NCBI RefSeq assembly: GCF_024198235.1
Contig: NZ_JAKCFB010000044.1
Coordinates: 1 to 64,000 of the forward strand
Length of the DNA stretch: 64,000 bases
From: Myxococcus dinghuensis
Lineage (GTDB): Bacteria; Myxococcota; Myxococcia; Myxococcales; Myxococcaceae
Direction: 5' to 3'
The position numbers and the translations under genes are program-made. Every line of letters starts with the position of its first letter. Within the stretch, counting starts at the first letter, position 1. The notes below the pieces were generated by a model that worked only from the letters and a program-made list of their open reading frames with translations, did no database searches and was not told the DNA's origin. Shown here in pieces: positions 1 to 8,809 of this stretch.

Positions 1-70
1 GCACCAAGGGGGCCTTGGAGTTGCGGTCCGCCGAGTCCGCAGGGTAGGAGTCCTCCTGTCTCGGCCCTCT

Positions 71-111
71 CTCTTTGGCCGGTTTTGACGGGACCCTCTT
101 TGGCCGGTTTT
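71..111. repeat. 16-nt direct repeat beside the transposase remnant
   Basis: CTCTTTGGCCGGTTTT occurs at 71-86 and again at 96-111, just upstream of and overlapping the truncated transposase frame. It probably marks the rearranged edge of the insertion sequence. Confidence 0.6.
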
Positions 112-549
112 CACCTGACCATTGAGGCGACGGAAGAATGGACGAAGCAGCAGTTGCGAGAGGCCTTTCCCTGGGCCAGTGCTCCGAGGTACTTGCACCG
201 AGATAGGGACAAGCTCTACTCCGAGGGCGTTCGCGCCACGCTTACCCATTTGGGGATTCGCGAGGTGCCGAGTGCCGCACGGTGTCCGTGGCAGAATCCC
301 TATGCGGAGAGAGTCATCGGCTCGATACGTAGAGAGCTGCTGGACCATGTCGTCGTCCTGAACGAAGCCCACGCTCGGCGCCTGCTGCGCGAGTACCAGC
401 GCTACTACAATGTGAGCCGGACGCACCTGTCGCTCGGGAAAGATGCGCCCGAGACGCGTGAGGTGCAGGGGCCGGAGCGCGGAGCCAAGGTGATAGAGCT
501 ACGGGAAGTCTTCGGGCTCCACCACCGGTACGAGCGCCGCGCTGCGTAG
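85..549 (+). pseudogene. 5'-truncated DDE (rve-type) transposase/integrase core
   Basis: The 154 residues carry the C-terminal half of an integrase-core transposase: YLHRDRDKLYSEG with the second acidic residue, then PWQNPYAERVIGSIRREL with the final Glu, then a YQRYYNVSRTHLSL tail typical of the family. The N-terminal HTH and the first catalytic Asp are missing, and the reading frame begins in a short direct repeat. I infer an inactive insertion-sequence remnant. The exact IS family is uncertain; IS3/IS481-like are candidates. Confidence 0.8.
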
Positions 550-723
550 AGTCTCGGTCCTTCCAACAACACCCTCATAGACCCGCACGTGCTGCACTCA
601 GCCTACCTGCGTTCGCAGGAAGGGGGGAGTGTCCACACGCAGGCAGAGAGAGGTGTTGAGGCGTCTGCGCCGGGCGTAATTCCGACCTCTATCAACTGGA
701 AGAGAGGACCCAGCGGCTCGTCA

Positions 724-806
724 TGCGCATCGCTCACGTCATGACGCGCGTTTTGACGCAGCCTTGACGCACTCATGACGCAGCGACTGAATTTTGGGTA
801 GGCACA
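724..806. repeat. TTGACGCA-rich intergenic repeat, copy a
   Basis: This copy carries three (T)TGACGCA/C units followed by ATGACGCAGCGACTGAATTT and GGGTAGGCACA. It is the fullest copy and aligns along its length with the copy at 11697-11782. It lies in the 308-bp gap between the transposase remnant and the GHKL ATPase gene, about 50 nt before that gene's reading frame. No gene was found in the rest of the gap. Confidence 0.6.
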
Positions 807-857
807 AGGTACAGCCACTCCTGCGGTCACGTCTGCGTCGCAGAAATGTAGGGCACT

Positions 858-2999
858 GTGGACATCCACGCCCGTGGCTGCTCTGCCGCTTTATCTCCTC
901 GTTGCTCCGTGGTGCTCTATGTCCCCAATGTGGTAAGTGAACGAAACTCGGAGGAGTTCTTGACTAATCACGCCGCCGCAATCGAAAAGGCTTCTACTCT
1001 GGATTTGAATGAATCGTGGGATCCGCTTGCAACTGAGAGCGATCCCGGACTTGTCGTAGCAGCCCAGCGGCGTGAAATTCACAACATCCTTAAAAGCTAC
1101 ACAGGTTATTATGACCTTTTCGCTGAGCTTATCCAGAATGCTCTCGACGCGGTTGATAGACGCAGACGTGAGTTGGCCGACAAGGTCGCCTACCATCCGG
1201 AAATACGCATCAATATCAATATGAAGCAGCCGAGTGTAACCGTCGTTGATAATGGCTGCGGAATGGACCTTCAGCAGTTTCGGCAGTTTATGAAGCCGAA
1301 CCTTTCCTTTAAGGACGGCTCAACCAACCGAGGCAGCAAGGGGGTTGGTGCCACCTTCCTGGCCTATGGCTTCAATTACCTAGCTGCAGCTACGACTCGA
1401 AACAATGTAACCCATTATGGCGTTTTAGAGGGCGGTCGCACTTGGGTTGATGATAAAACAGCGACTATTCCTCGGCCCAAGGTTGCTCCAGTCAAGGCAT
1501 GGGACTCAATCTTTGATGGCATCGAGCATGGCAGTTTCATGCAAGTCCGGCTGAATGGACCCAATATTAGGCCCAAAGATCTAAACTGGCTAGGAGCGAA
1601 CACGGCCAGCCAGTGGCTGTCGGTTCTTCGGGTTACAACTCCACTTGGGGGAGTCTATTTGGGTGAGGAATCGCCCAAAGTCAAAATCCAGATCCACGTC
1701 ATAGACTCTGCTGGAAACTCGTCGACAGAGACGCTCGACAAGCCGGACTATATTTACCCTCACAAGGTTCTCGGGAAGGCTGCTGACCTCAGAGAGTATC
1801 TGGAGGACAGAAATAAACGGGCAGCCAAGAATCTTGATGTGTCGAAAATTCCAGCCAAGTTCTCACAGCAAAACGGAATCTGGGGTGAGTGGAGTGGCGA
1901 AGACATCCTCAAGGACCAGAGCCCACTAAAACCCCGGCTAGATGAAGACGAGAAAGCGCTGATCTCGGAACTCGGACTGAGACTTTACTGCTACGTAGGA
2001 TTCTCCACGGAGCTATGGGATGCATTCAATGATGCTCAATTGAAGCTTCGCAAGGGTCTCCGTCTACTGCGAGGAGGGCTCCAGCTTGCGACACGGAACA
2101 TGCCGCAGGGGATGCCAATTCCGATTCCTATGACAAACAATATTGGGTTTCAGAATATTGCCCATGTGATTGTGCATTTTGATAATGCCGAACCCGATCT
2201 TGGTCGAAAGGGATTTCAGCCAGAGCATACGCAACTGGCTGGGAAGCTGGCCGTGTCTGCAGTTACCGCATTCAGAAAGTTCTTCGACAAGATGGTCCGA
2301 AAGAGCACTGGCGTTCCAGCCTTGCAGGCTCAGATGAAGCTTGAGCAGTGGATTGACGACCAGAAGGAGCACGAGAAGAAGTTTCCGCTCACGATCAAGG
2401 GCACAGGTCTTTTTGCGCCGACGGAGGAACTCCCGATCAGGTCTCTCCCGCAGGTAGAGCAAGACGTCGTTGCTCTGTTCAACCAGATGCTTTCCTCCGG
2501 CTTGGTCCGCGGGATGCAGTTGCTGGCCTCAAGTCAGTTTGAGCAATATGACGGCCTGTTTCGCGTTTTGATGCAGCCTCCCGTTGAGCGATACATTCGT
2601 TCCGAAACGAATCCTCTTGGTGTTGATGCTGAGCTTTTTGCTGGAGCTGATGAGATCAAGGCTGCTGTCGCGGTGCTTGAATATAAATACTGTCTCAATG
2701 CGCTGGTTGAGGATTTTCAGACCGGCGTTAAGAGTGTGAATGATGTTAAGCTTGTTGTCGTGTGGGAGATGGGGGAAAGGTGGCGTGAGGACTTTAGGAT
2801 TCTCTCGTATCTCGATGATGACAATGTGCACCATCGCCAGTATCACGGCCTAACCCATCAGTTCTTTCATACTACGTCGGGCCTACCTGCGTTTGCGGCT
2901 GTTGTCCTGAGCGACCTGGTGAGCTATCTCACAAACGCGAAGGCAGAGACTGCCCGACAAAAGCAAATGTACGGTGACACCATCGACCTGGCGGACTGA
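858..2999 (+). CDS. GHKL-type ATPase, probable defence or chaperone-like protein
   Basis: The N-terminal half is a GHKL ATP-binding domain: an N-box (LIQNALDAVDRR, about residue 90), the G1 motif VVDNGCGMD (about 128) and the G2 motif GSKGVGATF (about 160). This is the arrangement of the Hsp90/MutL/MORC superfamily. The C-terminal 400 residues are not recognised. There is no histidine-kinase phosphoacceptor domain or transmembrane segment. The start is uncertain: the frame opens with GTG at 858, and a GTG at 930 is also possible. The gene is visibly more A+T-rich than its neighbours and sits beside an IS remnant and another ATPase operon, so acquisition as part of a defence island is a reasonable inference. 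Confidence 0.75.
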   Translation: MDIHARGCSAALSPRCSVVLYVPNVVSERNSEEFLTNHAAAIEKASTLDLNESWDPLATESDPGLVVAAQRREIHNILKSYTGYYDLFAELIQNALDAVDRRRRELADKVAYHPEIRININMKQPSVTVVDNGCGMDLQQFRQFMKPNLSFKDGSTNRGSKGVGATFLAYGFNYLAAATTRNNVTHYGVLEGGRTWVDDKTATIPRPKVAPVKAWDSIFDGIEHGSFMQVRLNGPNIRPKDLNWLGANTASQWLSVLRVTTPLGGVYLGEESPKVKIQIHVIDSAGNSSTETLDKPDYIYPHKVLGKAADLREYLEDRNKRAAKNLDVSKIPAKFSQQNGIWGEWSGEDILKDQSPLKPRLDEDEKALISELGLRLYCYVGFSTELWDAFNDAQLKLRKGLRLLRGGLQLATRNMPQGMPIPIPMTNNIGFQNIAHVIVHFDNAEPDLGRKGFQPEHTQLAGKLAVSAVTAFRKFFDKMVRKSTGVPALQAQMKLEQWIDDQKEHEKKFPLTIKGTGLFAPTEELPIRSLPQVEQDVVALFNQMLSSGLVRGMQLLASSQFEQYDGLFRVLMQPPVERYIRSETNPLGVDAELFAGADEIKAAVAVLEYKYCLNALVEDFQTGVKSVNDVKLVVVWEMGERWREDFRILSYLDDDNVHHRQYHGLTHQFFHTTSGLPAFAAVVLSDLVSYLTNAKAETARQKQMYGDTIDLAD

Positions 3000-3232
3000 C
3001 GAGCGAGACGGACTAACAGCTCATAATGATAGTCAGGCCTGGGGTGGTCGCAGACAAGGACCATCCTCAGCCCGGTTCGATCCTACGAGCGCTAAATCTC
3101 ACCGAACTTTGCGCGGGCAAACTGGAGGGCTCGGTGCAAGGGAGGGCGAACGCGGGTGAATCCTCGGTGCTGCCTTCTCTGCCCAGGAGGCCCGAGCGGG
3201 CATGAGCAGTGATGCAGAGCAGGGGGCTGTGT
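3000..3232. other. gap without a recognisable gene
   Basis: No convincing coding frame was found here. The stretch leads into the hairpin-rich region that follows. Confidence 0.5.
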
Positions 3233-3462
3233 CGGCCGATGACTCGGCCAAGAGCTTCTGAGCGTCGTCTCGGAGAGTTTGCGCGCGCGACGAAATCAGG
3301 AGTACCCAGTAAGGACTGGGGGCGTTTCGCTCTCTCGGTTAACAGAAGCGAAGGGCCGGTCTGGCCTCAAAAGGCTTCGGACCGTCTTGGAGCCAGGGAA
3401 GCGAAGTAACCCTGGAAGGTACGACATCGAAAGCTCTGGATTATTAGAATCGGTCGCCCGCG

Positions 3463-3486
3463 GTGGTTAACAGAACTGTTAACCAC
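3463..3486. repeat. perfect 11-bp inverted repeat
   Basis: GTGGTTAACAG and CTGTTAACCAC are separated by AA. A partial copy, GGTTAACAGA, occurs about 125 nt upstream near 3338. This could be an operator for a dimeric regulator or a stem in the putative RNA. Confidence 0.6.
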
Positions 3487-3685
3487 TCTCGGCCTTTCTC
3501 TCCCCGGAACGGGTGAAAGAGCGGTCCAGAGAGCCCAATCGGCGGCGGAGGAGAGGGGGCATCTCGCTCTGCGGGATAGAGCGCCGAGAGCGCCCTCTTC
3601 GTCACCGCGAGCCAGAATCCCTTGTGATTCAAGGGCTTAAGCACGAAGGCCCCGCGATATCATCGCGAGGCCCTTGTTAAACAAA

Positions 3686-3713
3686 AAGGGCCCTACCGGT
3701 TGGTAGGGCCCTT
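3686..3713. terminator. strong hairpin, likely terminator
   Basis: AAGGGCCCTACC, loop GGTT, then GGTAGGGCCCTT form a perfect 12-bp stem. It closes the hairpin-rich stretch. It lacks a long U-tract on either side, so rho-independence is plausible rather than certain. Confidence 0.6.
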
Positions 3714-4500
3714 CAAGTAGCTCCCCGAATGAAGCCCTGCGCGAACTCGTTCTCGGCTTTTCTCTGAGAGGACTCAAACTCTCTGAGTGCCGAAAGGCGA
3801 GTAATATCCAGCGGTTTCAAAGAGGGGGCTGGGCGAGCCCTTCAATCGGGGGCCGAATGAATGTCCGCAAACTACACGGTGGGTGACCTCCCGTCCATGG
3901 TCTTGATCCTCTTGGCGCCCGCTTCACAAGGAGTGCGTGGCGGGGACGCGCGTGGGCTCGCGGGCGACGCGCTAAGGTGGGTGAAAGTCGCATGTTTCGA
4001 GGCGCGCGCGGAACCTGGGATGAGAGAGGCTCTGTTCTGGGGCTCCCGTGGCCCGTCGAGTCCACGGCCTGCTCGAGAAACCTCCGTAGGCGCTATCGAG
4101 CTAGGCCGTGCGCAGCGACAGCTTGGCGCGCTCCGATACCGCGTCCACAGTGCTCCGCCACACTCGTTGCCGTCATAGGGATTCACCGGCCCCTGCGCGC
4201 GCCTCGACGAGTTCGTGATGCGGCGAACGAATCTCGGACTGGGCATATCCGCAGAGGCATCCATCCCTTGGGTGTGGTGGCCTTGTGGGGTTTGCCGCGC
4301 CTGTAGTTGGTGCGCGGGAGCCCCAAATAGGTCGGCCCGGTGGATGTCCGTCGAGAGGTCGTAGGCGATTGCGCGAGGCCGTCCAACTCCGAGGTGCTTC
4401 GGACTCCATGTGGCGAGTTCAATCTCCGGGCGCTACGCGCTTGCTGCTTCGCTGAACAGCCAGAAGCCAGAAGCGCCCGAATGGTTCGCGAAACTTCACA
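3714..4500. other. gap without a recognisable gene
   Basis: Several frames are open but none has recognisable motifs, and codon use looks random. The string GGGTGAAAGTCGCATG near 3980 recalls part of a group II intron domain V but does not fold as one. This may be decayed mobile DNA. Confidence 0.4.
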
Positions 4501-5067
4501 TCAGGCAGGGTTCGCGGCAAGGACGCTCTTAATCTTATCCCGGAGATCTTTCAGCTCCGGGCAAACAGTCAATAAGCCGTTCCACTGACTTCCAATCGCG
4601 CGCATAGCCCGCTTTCGTCCGCGGCCAAGCTCAGTGGACCAGCCCTTCTTCTGGAGGAAGGGTTCGGCAAACGCCTCCTTCGGATCGCAATGCTCACGAA
4701 CTTCGCTGAATCCGGTTTCCACCTCCGCGCGATGCAGGGCGAGCATCCACACTTCTAGCTCCTGAACTGCCAGTCCAAAGATGAGCTTCCCCGAAAGTTC
4801 TTTCTCGCGGTCCGCAGCGCGCTGCTCACTTTTAAAACGGTTGCAGTCGCGGTCCACCAACAGGATGAAAAGCTCCTCCATTGGATTGTCGGCGACGATA
4901 TCGCCGAGGATTTTTGAATCGAGCGCTTCATCGATGCCTCGCAAATGGGGGTCGGTGAGTACGTCGACCCGCGCTTTGCGGCCGAGATCGGAGAATAGGT
5001 GCTCGATGATCGGTTTGGCGATGTACTGGTCGAGCGTGGGATCTTCAACGACGATGAGAACTTTCAC
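4501..5067 (-). CDS. TOPRIM-like protein paired with an SMC-like ATPase
   Basis: The 188-residue product opens with VKVLIVVEDPTLD and has LLVDRD at about residues 70-74. The Glu at residue 8 and the DxD pair match the acidic set of a TOPRIM-type metal site, as in OLD/Gabija-type nucleases, which usually fuse it to the ATPase. The GTG start at 5067 forms a GTGA overlap with the stop of the upstream ATPase, so translation is almost certainly coupled; an upstream ATG at 5085 is possible but less likely. Probable role: nuclease or effector of a two-gene defence system. The nuclease activity is inferred. Confidence 0.65.
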   Translation of the reverse strand: MKVLIVVEDPTLDQYIAKPIIEHLFSDLGRKARVDVLTDPHLRGIDEALDSKILGDIVADNPMEELFILLVDRDCNRFKSEQRAADREKELSGKLIFGLAVQELEVWMLALHRAEVETGFSEVREHCDPKEAFAEPFLQKKGWSTELGRGRKRAMRAIGSQWNGLLTVCPELKDLRDKIKSVLAANPA

Positions 5068-6287
5068 AGCGCACGCTCCATCCACTTCGTCGTCATGAGG
5101 TATTCAAATCCCCTGCGTTTGAGGACCTCTCGGAAGTGGGGAAGAGCAACTGCGCGGCGTACAACCGTTCTTTGGTCGTCTTCAGCTCTCCCGAACACGC
5201 TGACCCCGTTCAGCCCGCCTTCAGAGAGTGCATCGAGCAGCGGTGGAGAGTGGGTGGTGGCGATGACCTGCCGGTCGTTGGCACTCGTCTCGCTCTCAAT
5301 CTTCTCCACCAGAAGGTGGGCGCGTGACGGGTGGAGTCCATTCTCGATCTCTTCGATGAGGAGGAGCGAGCCTGACGTCTGGGTTATGACAGCTACGAGT
5401 TCGCCAAGAAATCGAAGCGTGCCGTCGGACAGGCTGAGTGCCGAAATCTTGGTTCCGTCCTTTTCGACCAACCGAAAGAGAACGTAGTCCTCTTCGGTAA
5501 CACTGAAGTCAATGTTCGCCACTGCAGGAGAGGTGAGCTCTGACAGCCAATCAAGGAGCGCAGTCTTGGTGTCCTCGTTCTGGCAGAGTCGATGAAGGAC
5601 GGCCGAGATGTTCTGTCCATTGATGCCGAGTGACGTCGAACGCCGCGGCACGTAAGAGCGCATCCTTGATGGTAGGATGTCGAGAAATACCGAGCTTCTC
5701 ATCGCGGTTTTGAGCTTTTCGCAAGTCTCAAGCACCTTCGGGTGCATAGCTGCTTCCGGGCGGATCTGCCCCAGCAAGCTTCGTGCTGAAGTGTAGGTGT
5801 GCGACAGCGCCCGCCCTCCGGAACCTTGCCGTTTGATGCCGACGTTGAGTGCGCCACCTGGAGCTAATCCTCCGCCGGCCCCCAGTGCAGGGGCGTGGGT
5901 GTCAAAGAGGTACGGTTCGTACCCTTCTGTGCGAAGCGACTCGCGCTCGACGCACGGCTCATCGCTCGTGCGGCAGGTGAGGCTGTGGTGGACAATCTCG
6001 TCGTCCAGCTTCCAGACAGTGGAGATGGTGAAGCTCGTGCTCGTCCCTCGTGCCGCCTCCTTCACTGCGCCGCGGATTCCCGGCCACATCTCTCGTTCGC
6101 CTTCGGTACGCCCACGGAGGACGTCCGACACGCTCTGGTCGAGTGCGACTCCCTGAAGGAACTTCAATGCATCGAACAGGTTGCTCTTGCCTGATGCGTT
6201 CGCGCCCACCAGCAGGTTGAATCCGACGAAGGAGACGGTCTCTTCGACAAAGCTCTTGAAGTTCTGTAGTTGGATCTGTTGCAGCAC
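5064..6287 (-). CDS. SMC/OLD-like AAA ATPase (AAA_21 type)
   Basis: The 407 residues show an ABC/SMC-type ATPase head: Walker A GANASGKS (28-35), signature LSDGT (286-290), Walker B LLLIEEIE (308-315) and the H-loop TTHSP (His 346). The short insertion between the Walker motifs lacks a long coiled coil, which fits the compact AAA_21 group rather than SMC or RecN. It overlaps the downstream TOPRIM-like gene by four bases. Such pairs are common in bacterial defence loci. Trigger and target are unknown. Confidence 0.85.
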   Translation of the reverse strand: MLQQIQLQNFKSFVEETVSFVGFNLLVGANASGKSNLFDALKFLQGVALDQSVSDVLRGRTEGEREMWPGIRGAVKEAARGTSTSFTISTVWKLDDEIVHHSLTCRTSDEPCVERESLRTEGYEPYLFDTHAPALGAGGGLAPGGALNVGIKRQGSGGRALSHTYTSARSLLGQIRPEAAMHPKVLETCEKLKTAMRSSVFLDILPSRMRSYVPRRSTSLGINGQNISAVLHRLCQNEDTKTALLDWLSELTSPAVANIDFSVTEEDYVLFRLVEKDGTKISALSLSDGTLRFLGELVAVITQTSGSLLLIEEIENGLHPSRAHLLVEKIESETSANDRQVIATTHSPPLLDALSEGGLNGVSVFGRAEDDQRTVVRRAVALPHFREVLKRRGFEYLMTTKWMERAL

Positions 6288-6765
6288 GGCCCGTTCCTCT
6301 CCAGAGTACCCACGAGTCTACACCACACCCTGAGAATGGCATCAGCTATAGGCGTACTGGCGCGTCGGGTGCGCTAGCTGGACACGCAGTTCTCTGCGGG
6401 AACTCTACCTGCTTGCTGGCGGTCCAGTCGTGACAGCTCTCTTGGAGCGAGGTTGGCCGCTCCTATCCGCGCGCGGCTGCCCGGACGCTGCGGAATGCTG
6501 GGATAGGTCAGTCGGCGGTCTCTCGGGGTGGACTCCAACGGCCCTGGCGTTGGGCGCAGGGGGAGGACCCGCGACCAGACGTGGTTGGAGGGCGCGCCGA
6601 GCAGCCGAGGCCCACTGTGCGCCTGGTTCACTGTTTTGACGCAGCGCGGCCTTGATGCGTTGATGTCCCAGCGACCGGATTCGGGACGGGCACGGGCCTC
6701 TCAATGCAAAGCGCGATCAGTCGTAGATCGTGTAGACTGGCTCCTTCCCAAACGCAGAGGAACAG
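6288..6765. other. gap upstream of the ATPase operon
   Basis: The gap lies between divergent genes and holds one TTGACGCA repeat copy (6618-6694). No other coding frame or motif is convincing. It must contain the promoter of the ATPase/TOPRIM pair. Confidence 0.5.
6618..6694. repeat. TTGACGCA-rich intergenic repeat, copy b
   Basis: TTTTGACGCAGCG ... CTTGATGCG ... CCCAGCGACCGGATTCGGGACGGGCAC aligns with copies a and f. It ends about 70 nt before the small gene at 6766. Confidence 0.55.
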
Positions 6766-6981
6766 ATGCCAGCAAGCGAGTGGAAGCCAGCGGAACTGGA
6801 CGTTCTGTTGAAGGCGCTCAAGACGTCCCATCTGGACGTGAAAGTGAAGCGCGCCTTGGCGCACGAGATTCGAAACCAGTGCCTCGGTGGCACGGGCTAC
6901 GACCAAGCCATGGCGCAGTCGATCCTCAAGAAGCTTGGGTACGACGAGCTGCCGCCGCGCGAGAGCACTCAGGAGGAGTGA
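6766..6981 (+). CDS. small conserved-looking hypothetical protein (71 aa)
   Basis: A good Shine-Dalgarno sequence (AGAGGAA) precedes the ATG. The product is a charged, helical 71-residue protein (MPASEWKPAELDVLLKAL ...) with no signal peptide or recognisable domain. It directly follows a TTGACGCA repeat copy. Function unknown. Confidence 0.6.
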   Translation: MPASEWKPAELDVLLKALKTSHLDVKVKRALAHEIRNQCLGGTGYDQAMAQSILKKLGYDELPPRESTQEE

Positions 6982-7238
6982 CCCAGCGGCCTGGGGGCTC
7001 GACGGCGCAGCGCGCAAAGGACGGGCCCTCGCGTTTCATCTCGATGTGGAAGTGCCCGGAGGATTGGATCGGCGGAGAGAGGTTCCAGAACCTCAGCGCG
7101 ATGCTTCGCTCTTGTTGATTCCGCACGGCTTCGACGCATGAAGGCGACGTCTTCCGCAGCCTGCTCGCTCCGGATGACGCGCGCGGGATGTAGTTACTGT
7201 CTGTGGGGCAGAGGCAGCCAATCGTGCATACTTAGACC

Positions 7239-7898
7239 ATGAGCTACCTTGGATATGACACTCGGATCGATTGGCCGACGGGCGAACTCGCCGTCTTTCT
7301 GTCAATGCTCAAGCCTGGCCGCGCACTCGAACTCGGCGCGGGGCATGGTACAGAGGCAATTTTCTTAGCCAGTCACGGTTGGGAGGTAGTAGCAGTGGAG
7401 AGAAGCCGTGCAGCGGTTGAGGAATCACAGCGGAGAGTACAGCGGTTGAGTGGGGCTGTCCGTCGTCGTCTTACTTTGATTAAAGGAGATGCAACTACGT
7501 TCAGCGAGAGGTCTCCTGGCTCGTTCGATATGGTTGTAGAACGCTTGCTCTATCAGAACCTTTTCCGCAATGTGGATGCTGGCCAGCTCGCGTCAGCTAA
7601 AACCTACACGAAGAGACGCCGAGGATTGATTCTGGGCGCGGCATACGCACTGAAACAGAATGGATTTTTTGTCATGCGGACCCGAACTCGGATTGGCAGG
7701 TGGGGGCGGGTTGCGTTGTCGAATTCTATGGTGACAGCGCAGGATTTTAGATTGGCTGGGAAGTATTTCGATGTGGGTAACGAGGTTGGGTTTAGGTCTG
7801 TTGTGACGCCATGGAATGCTCGTGCGGCCAAGTTTGTGTCCTCCCATCTCGACTTGAGTGTCCTGGTGCTGCGTCGAAATGAGGAGCCGTGCCCCTGA
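7239..7898 (+). CDS. class I SAM-dependent methyltransferase
   Basis: The 219-residue protein carries the SAM-binding motif I LELGAGHGT (30-38), an acidic motif II ending beta-2 (VVAVERS), a GDAT motif III region and a DMVVERL motif IV region, the order of a Rossmann-fold class I methyltransferase. The substrate cannot be predicted. Base composition is lower in GC in its second half. No operon partner is evident. Confidence 0.8.
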   Translation: MSYLGYDTRIDWPTGELAVFLSMLKPGRALELGAGHGTEAIFLASHGWEVVAVERSRAAVEESQRRVQRLSGAVRRRLTLIKGDATTFSERSPGSFDMVVERLLYQNLFRNVDAGQLASAKTYTKRRRGLILGAAYALKQNGFFVMRTRTRIGRWGRVALSNSMVTAQDFRLAGKYFDVGNEVGFRSVVTPWNARAAKFVSSHLDLSVLVLRRNEEPCP

Positions 7899-8018
7899 AT
7901 GCAGGGGTGGAGGCAGAGAGCCCATAGGCTCCTGCGAAGGCGTCCCTTGGCCCTCCTGAGTGCGTGGGACCGTCTGCATCGTTCCTGAGGTACGGCAGCA
8001 ACCGCGCCGCGAAATTCC

Positions 8019-8065
8019 CGTCAGTCGTGGCGGTGACGCAGCGGCCGAGTTTTCGGGAGGCGCAA
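8019..8065. repeat. TTGACGCA-type intergenic repeat, short copy c
   Basis: Only the right half is kept: GGTGACGCAGCGGCCGAGTTT followed by TCGGGAGGCGCA. It lies between the methyltransferase and the 95-aa gene. Confidence 0.4.
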
Positions 8066-8191
8066 TCATCCGCTGGAGGAGCGGCGGAGCTGTGAATGCC
8101 CTGGGGCTATGTCCACCGCTGACGCCTACCTCCCCTGGGGGATTGCCCCGGCCACGCTCCCGACGCCTACTGCTGTGGGAGGAGGCCCTCC

Positions 8192-8479
8192 ATGCGGATG
8201 CGGCTGACGCAGGATGTGGAGCAGGAGGCCGACGGCCGGCGGGAGCTGACGGTGGAGGTCTCCGTTCACGAGCGGAGGGGCGGCGTCGCTGAGCTCCAGC
8301 CCGCGGGCGCTGAGTGGCGCGTGCGATGGTCGCGTGGGGCGGCGGACCTCAGCCGCCAGGGCAGCGGCACGGCCACGGTGCGGGTGACGGCGCCAGGGCT
8401 ATACCGCATGCGAAGTGTCGCGAGTGCCTTGCGTGCCTGGTCTGGCCCGCGTCCACGGCCGCCGCGGGGGGGGGCGTAG
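8192..8479 (+). CDS. small hypothetical protein (95 aa)
   Basis: A strong GGGAGGAGG Shine-Dalgarno sequence precedes the ATG. The beta-rich sequence (ELTVEVSVHE ..., RVTAPGLYRMRS) has a Pro/Arg-rich end over a run of eight G residues. No family recognised. Confidence 0.5.
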   Translation: MRMRLTQDVEQEADGRRELTVEVSVHERRGGVAELQPAGAEWRVRWSRGAADLSRQGSGTATVRVTAPGLYRMRSVASALRAWSGPRPRPPRGGA

Positions 8480-8809
8480 GGCCAGCCGAGTCTGACTGCC
8501 GGGGCCTCGCTCGGTCCGGCACTGCCGCCGCTACAGCCACCAGATGAGGCACCCTTGTGTGGAGTGGGGACAGGGCCCGCGTCCGAACTCGAATCCCAGG
8601 CGGGGCCCGTAGGCGTTCCGAGGATGAATAAATCTCGGCAGCTCGCGGTCAGTTGGAGAGCTGGCAAGCAGGCGCAGTGATGCAGCCCCTCCTGGGCTTG
8701 GAGCTCGTTCGGGGGCTCCTTCGGCGCTTGTGGGCGAGTCGTGCGACGCTTTCGGGGGCTTGTTCCCAGAGATGGTCGCGCCGCTCAAACGAACTGGTCG
8801 GGGGAGTTC
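8480..8809. other. gap without a recognisable gene
   Basis: 330 bp between two plus-strand genes with no convincing frame, repeat or hairpin. The promoter for the CoiA-like gene is presumably here. Confidence 0.4.

Larger units (their letters stand above)
3233..3713 (+). ncRNA. candidate large structured RNA (hairpin-rich gene-free stretch)
   Basis: No coding frame is convincing here, yet perfect or near-perfect inverted repeats follow one another: GGCCGA/TCGGCC near 3233-3248, CCCAGT/ACTGGG near 3304, CCAGGG/CCCTGG near 3393-3415, an 11-bp palindromic pair at 3463-3486, CGCTCT/AGAGCG near 3575, CCCTTG/CAAGGG near 3619, a CGCGAT/ATCGCG stem at 3648-3673, and the strong hairpin at 3686-3713. 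Such density suggests a folded transcript, but I cannot assign it to a family. The strand is inferred from the terminal hairpin. Confidence 0.3.

Noticed and set aside
3074..3083. GGTTCGATCC resembles a tRNA or tmRNA T-loop
   Set aside because: The adjacent bases do not form a T-stem and no acceptor or anticodon arm is present.
3965..4010. GGGTGAAAGTCGCATG resembles the GAAA-loop side of group II intron domain V
   Set aside because: The flanking bases do not pair as a 34-nt domain V, the AGC triad is missing and there is no reverse transcriptase. A decayed intron is possible but not supported.
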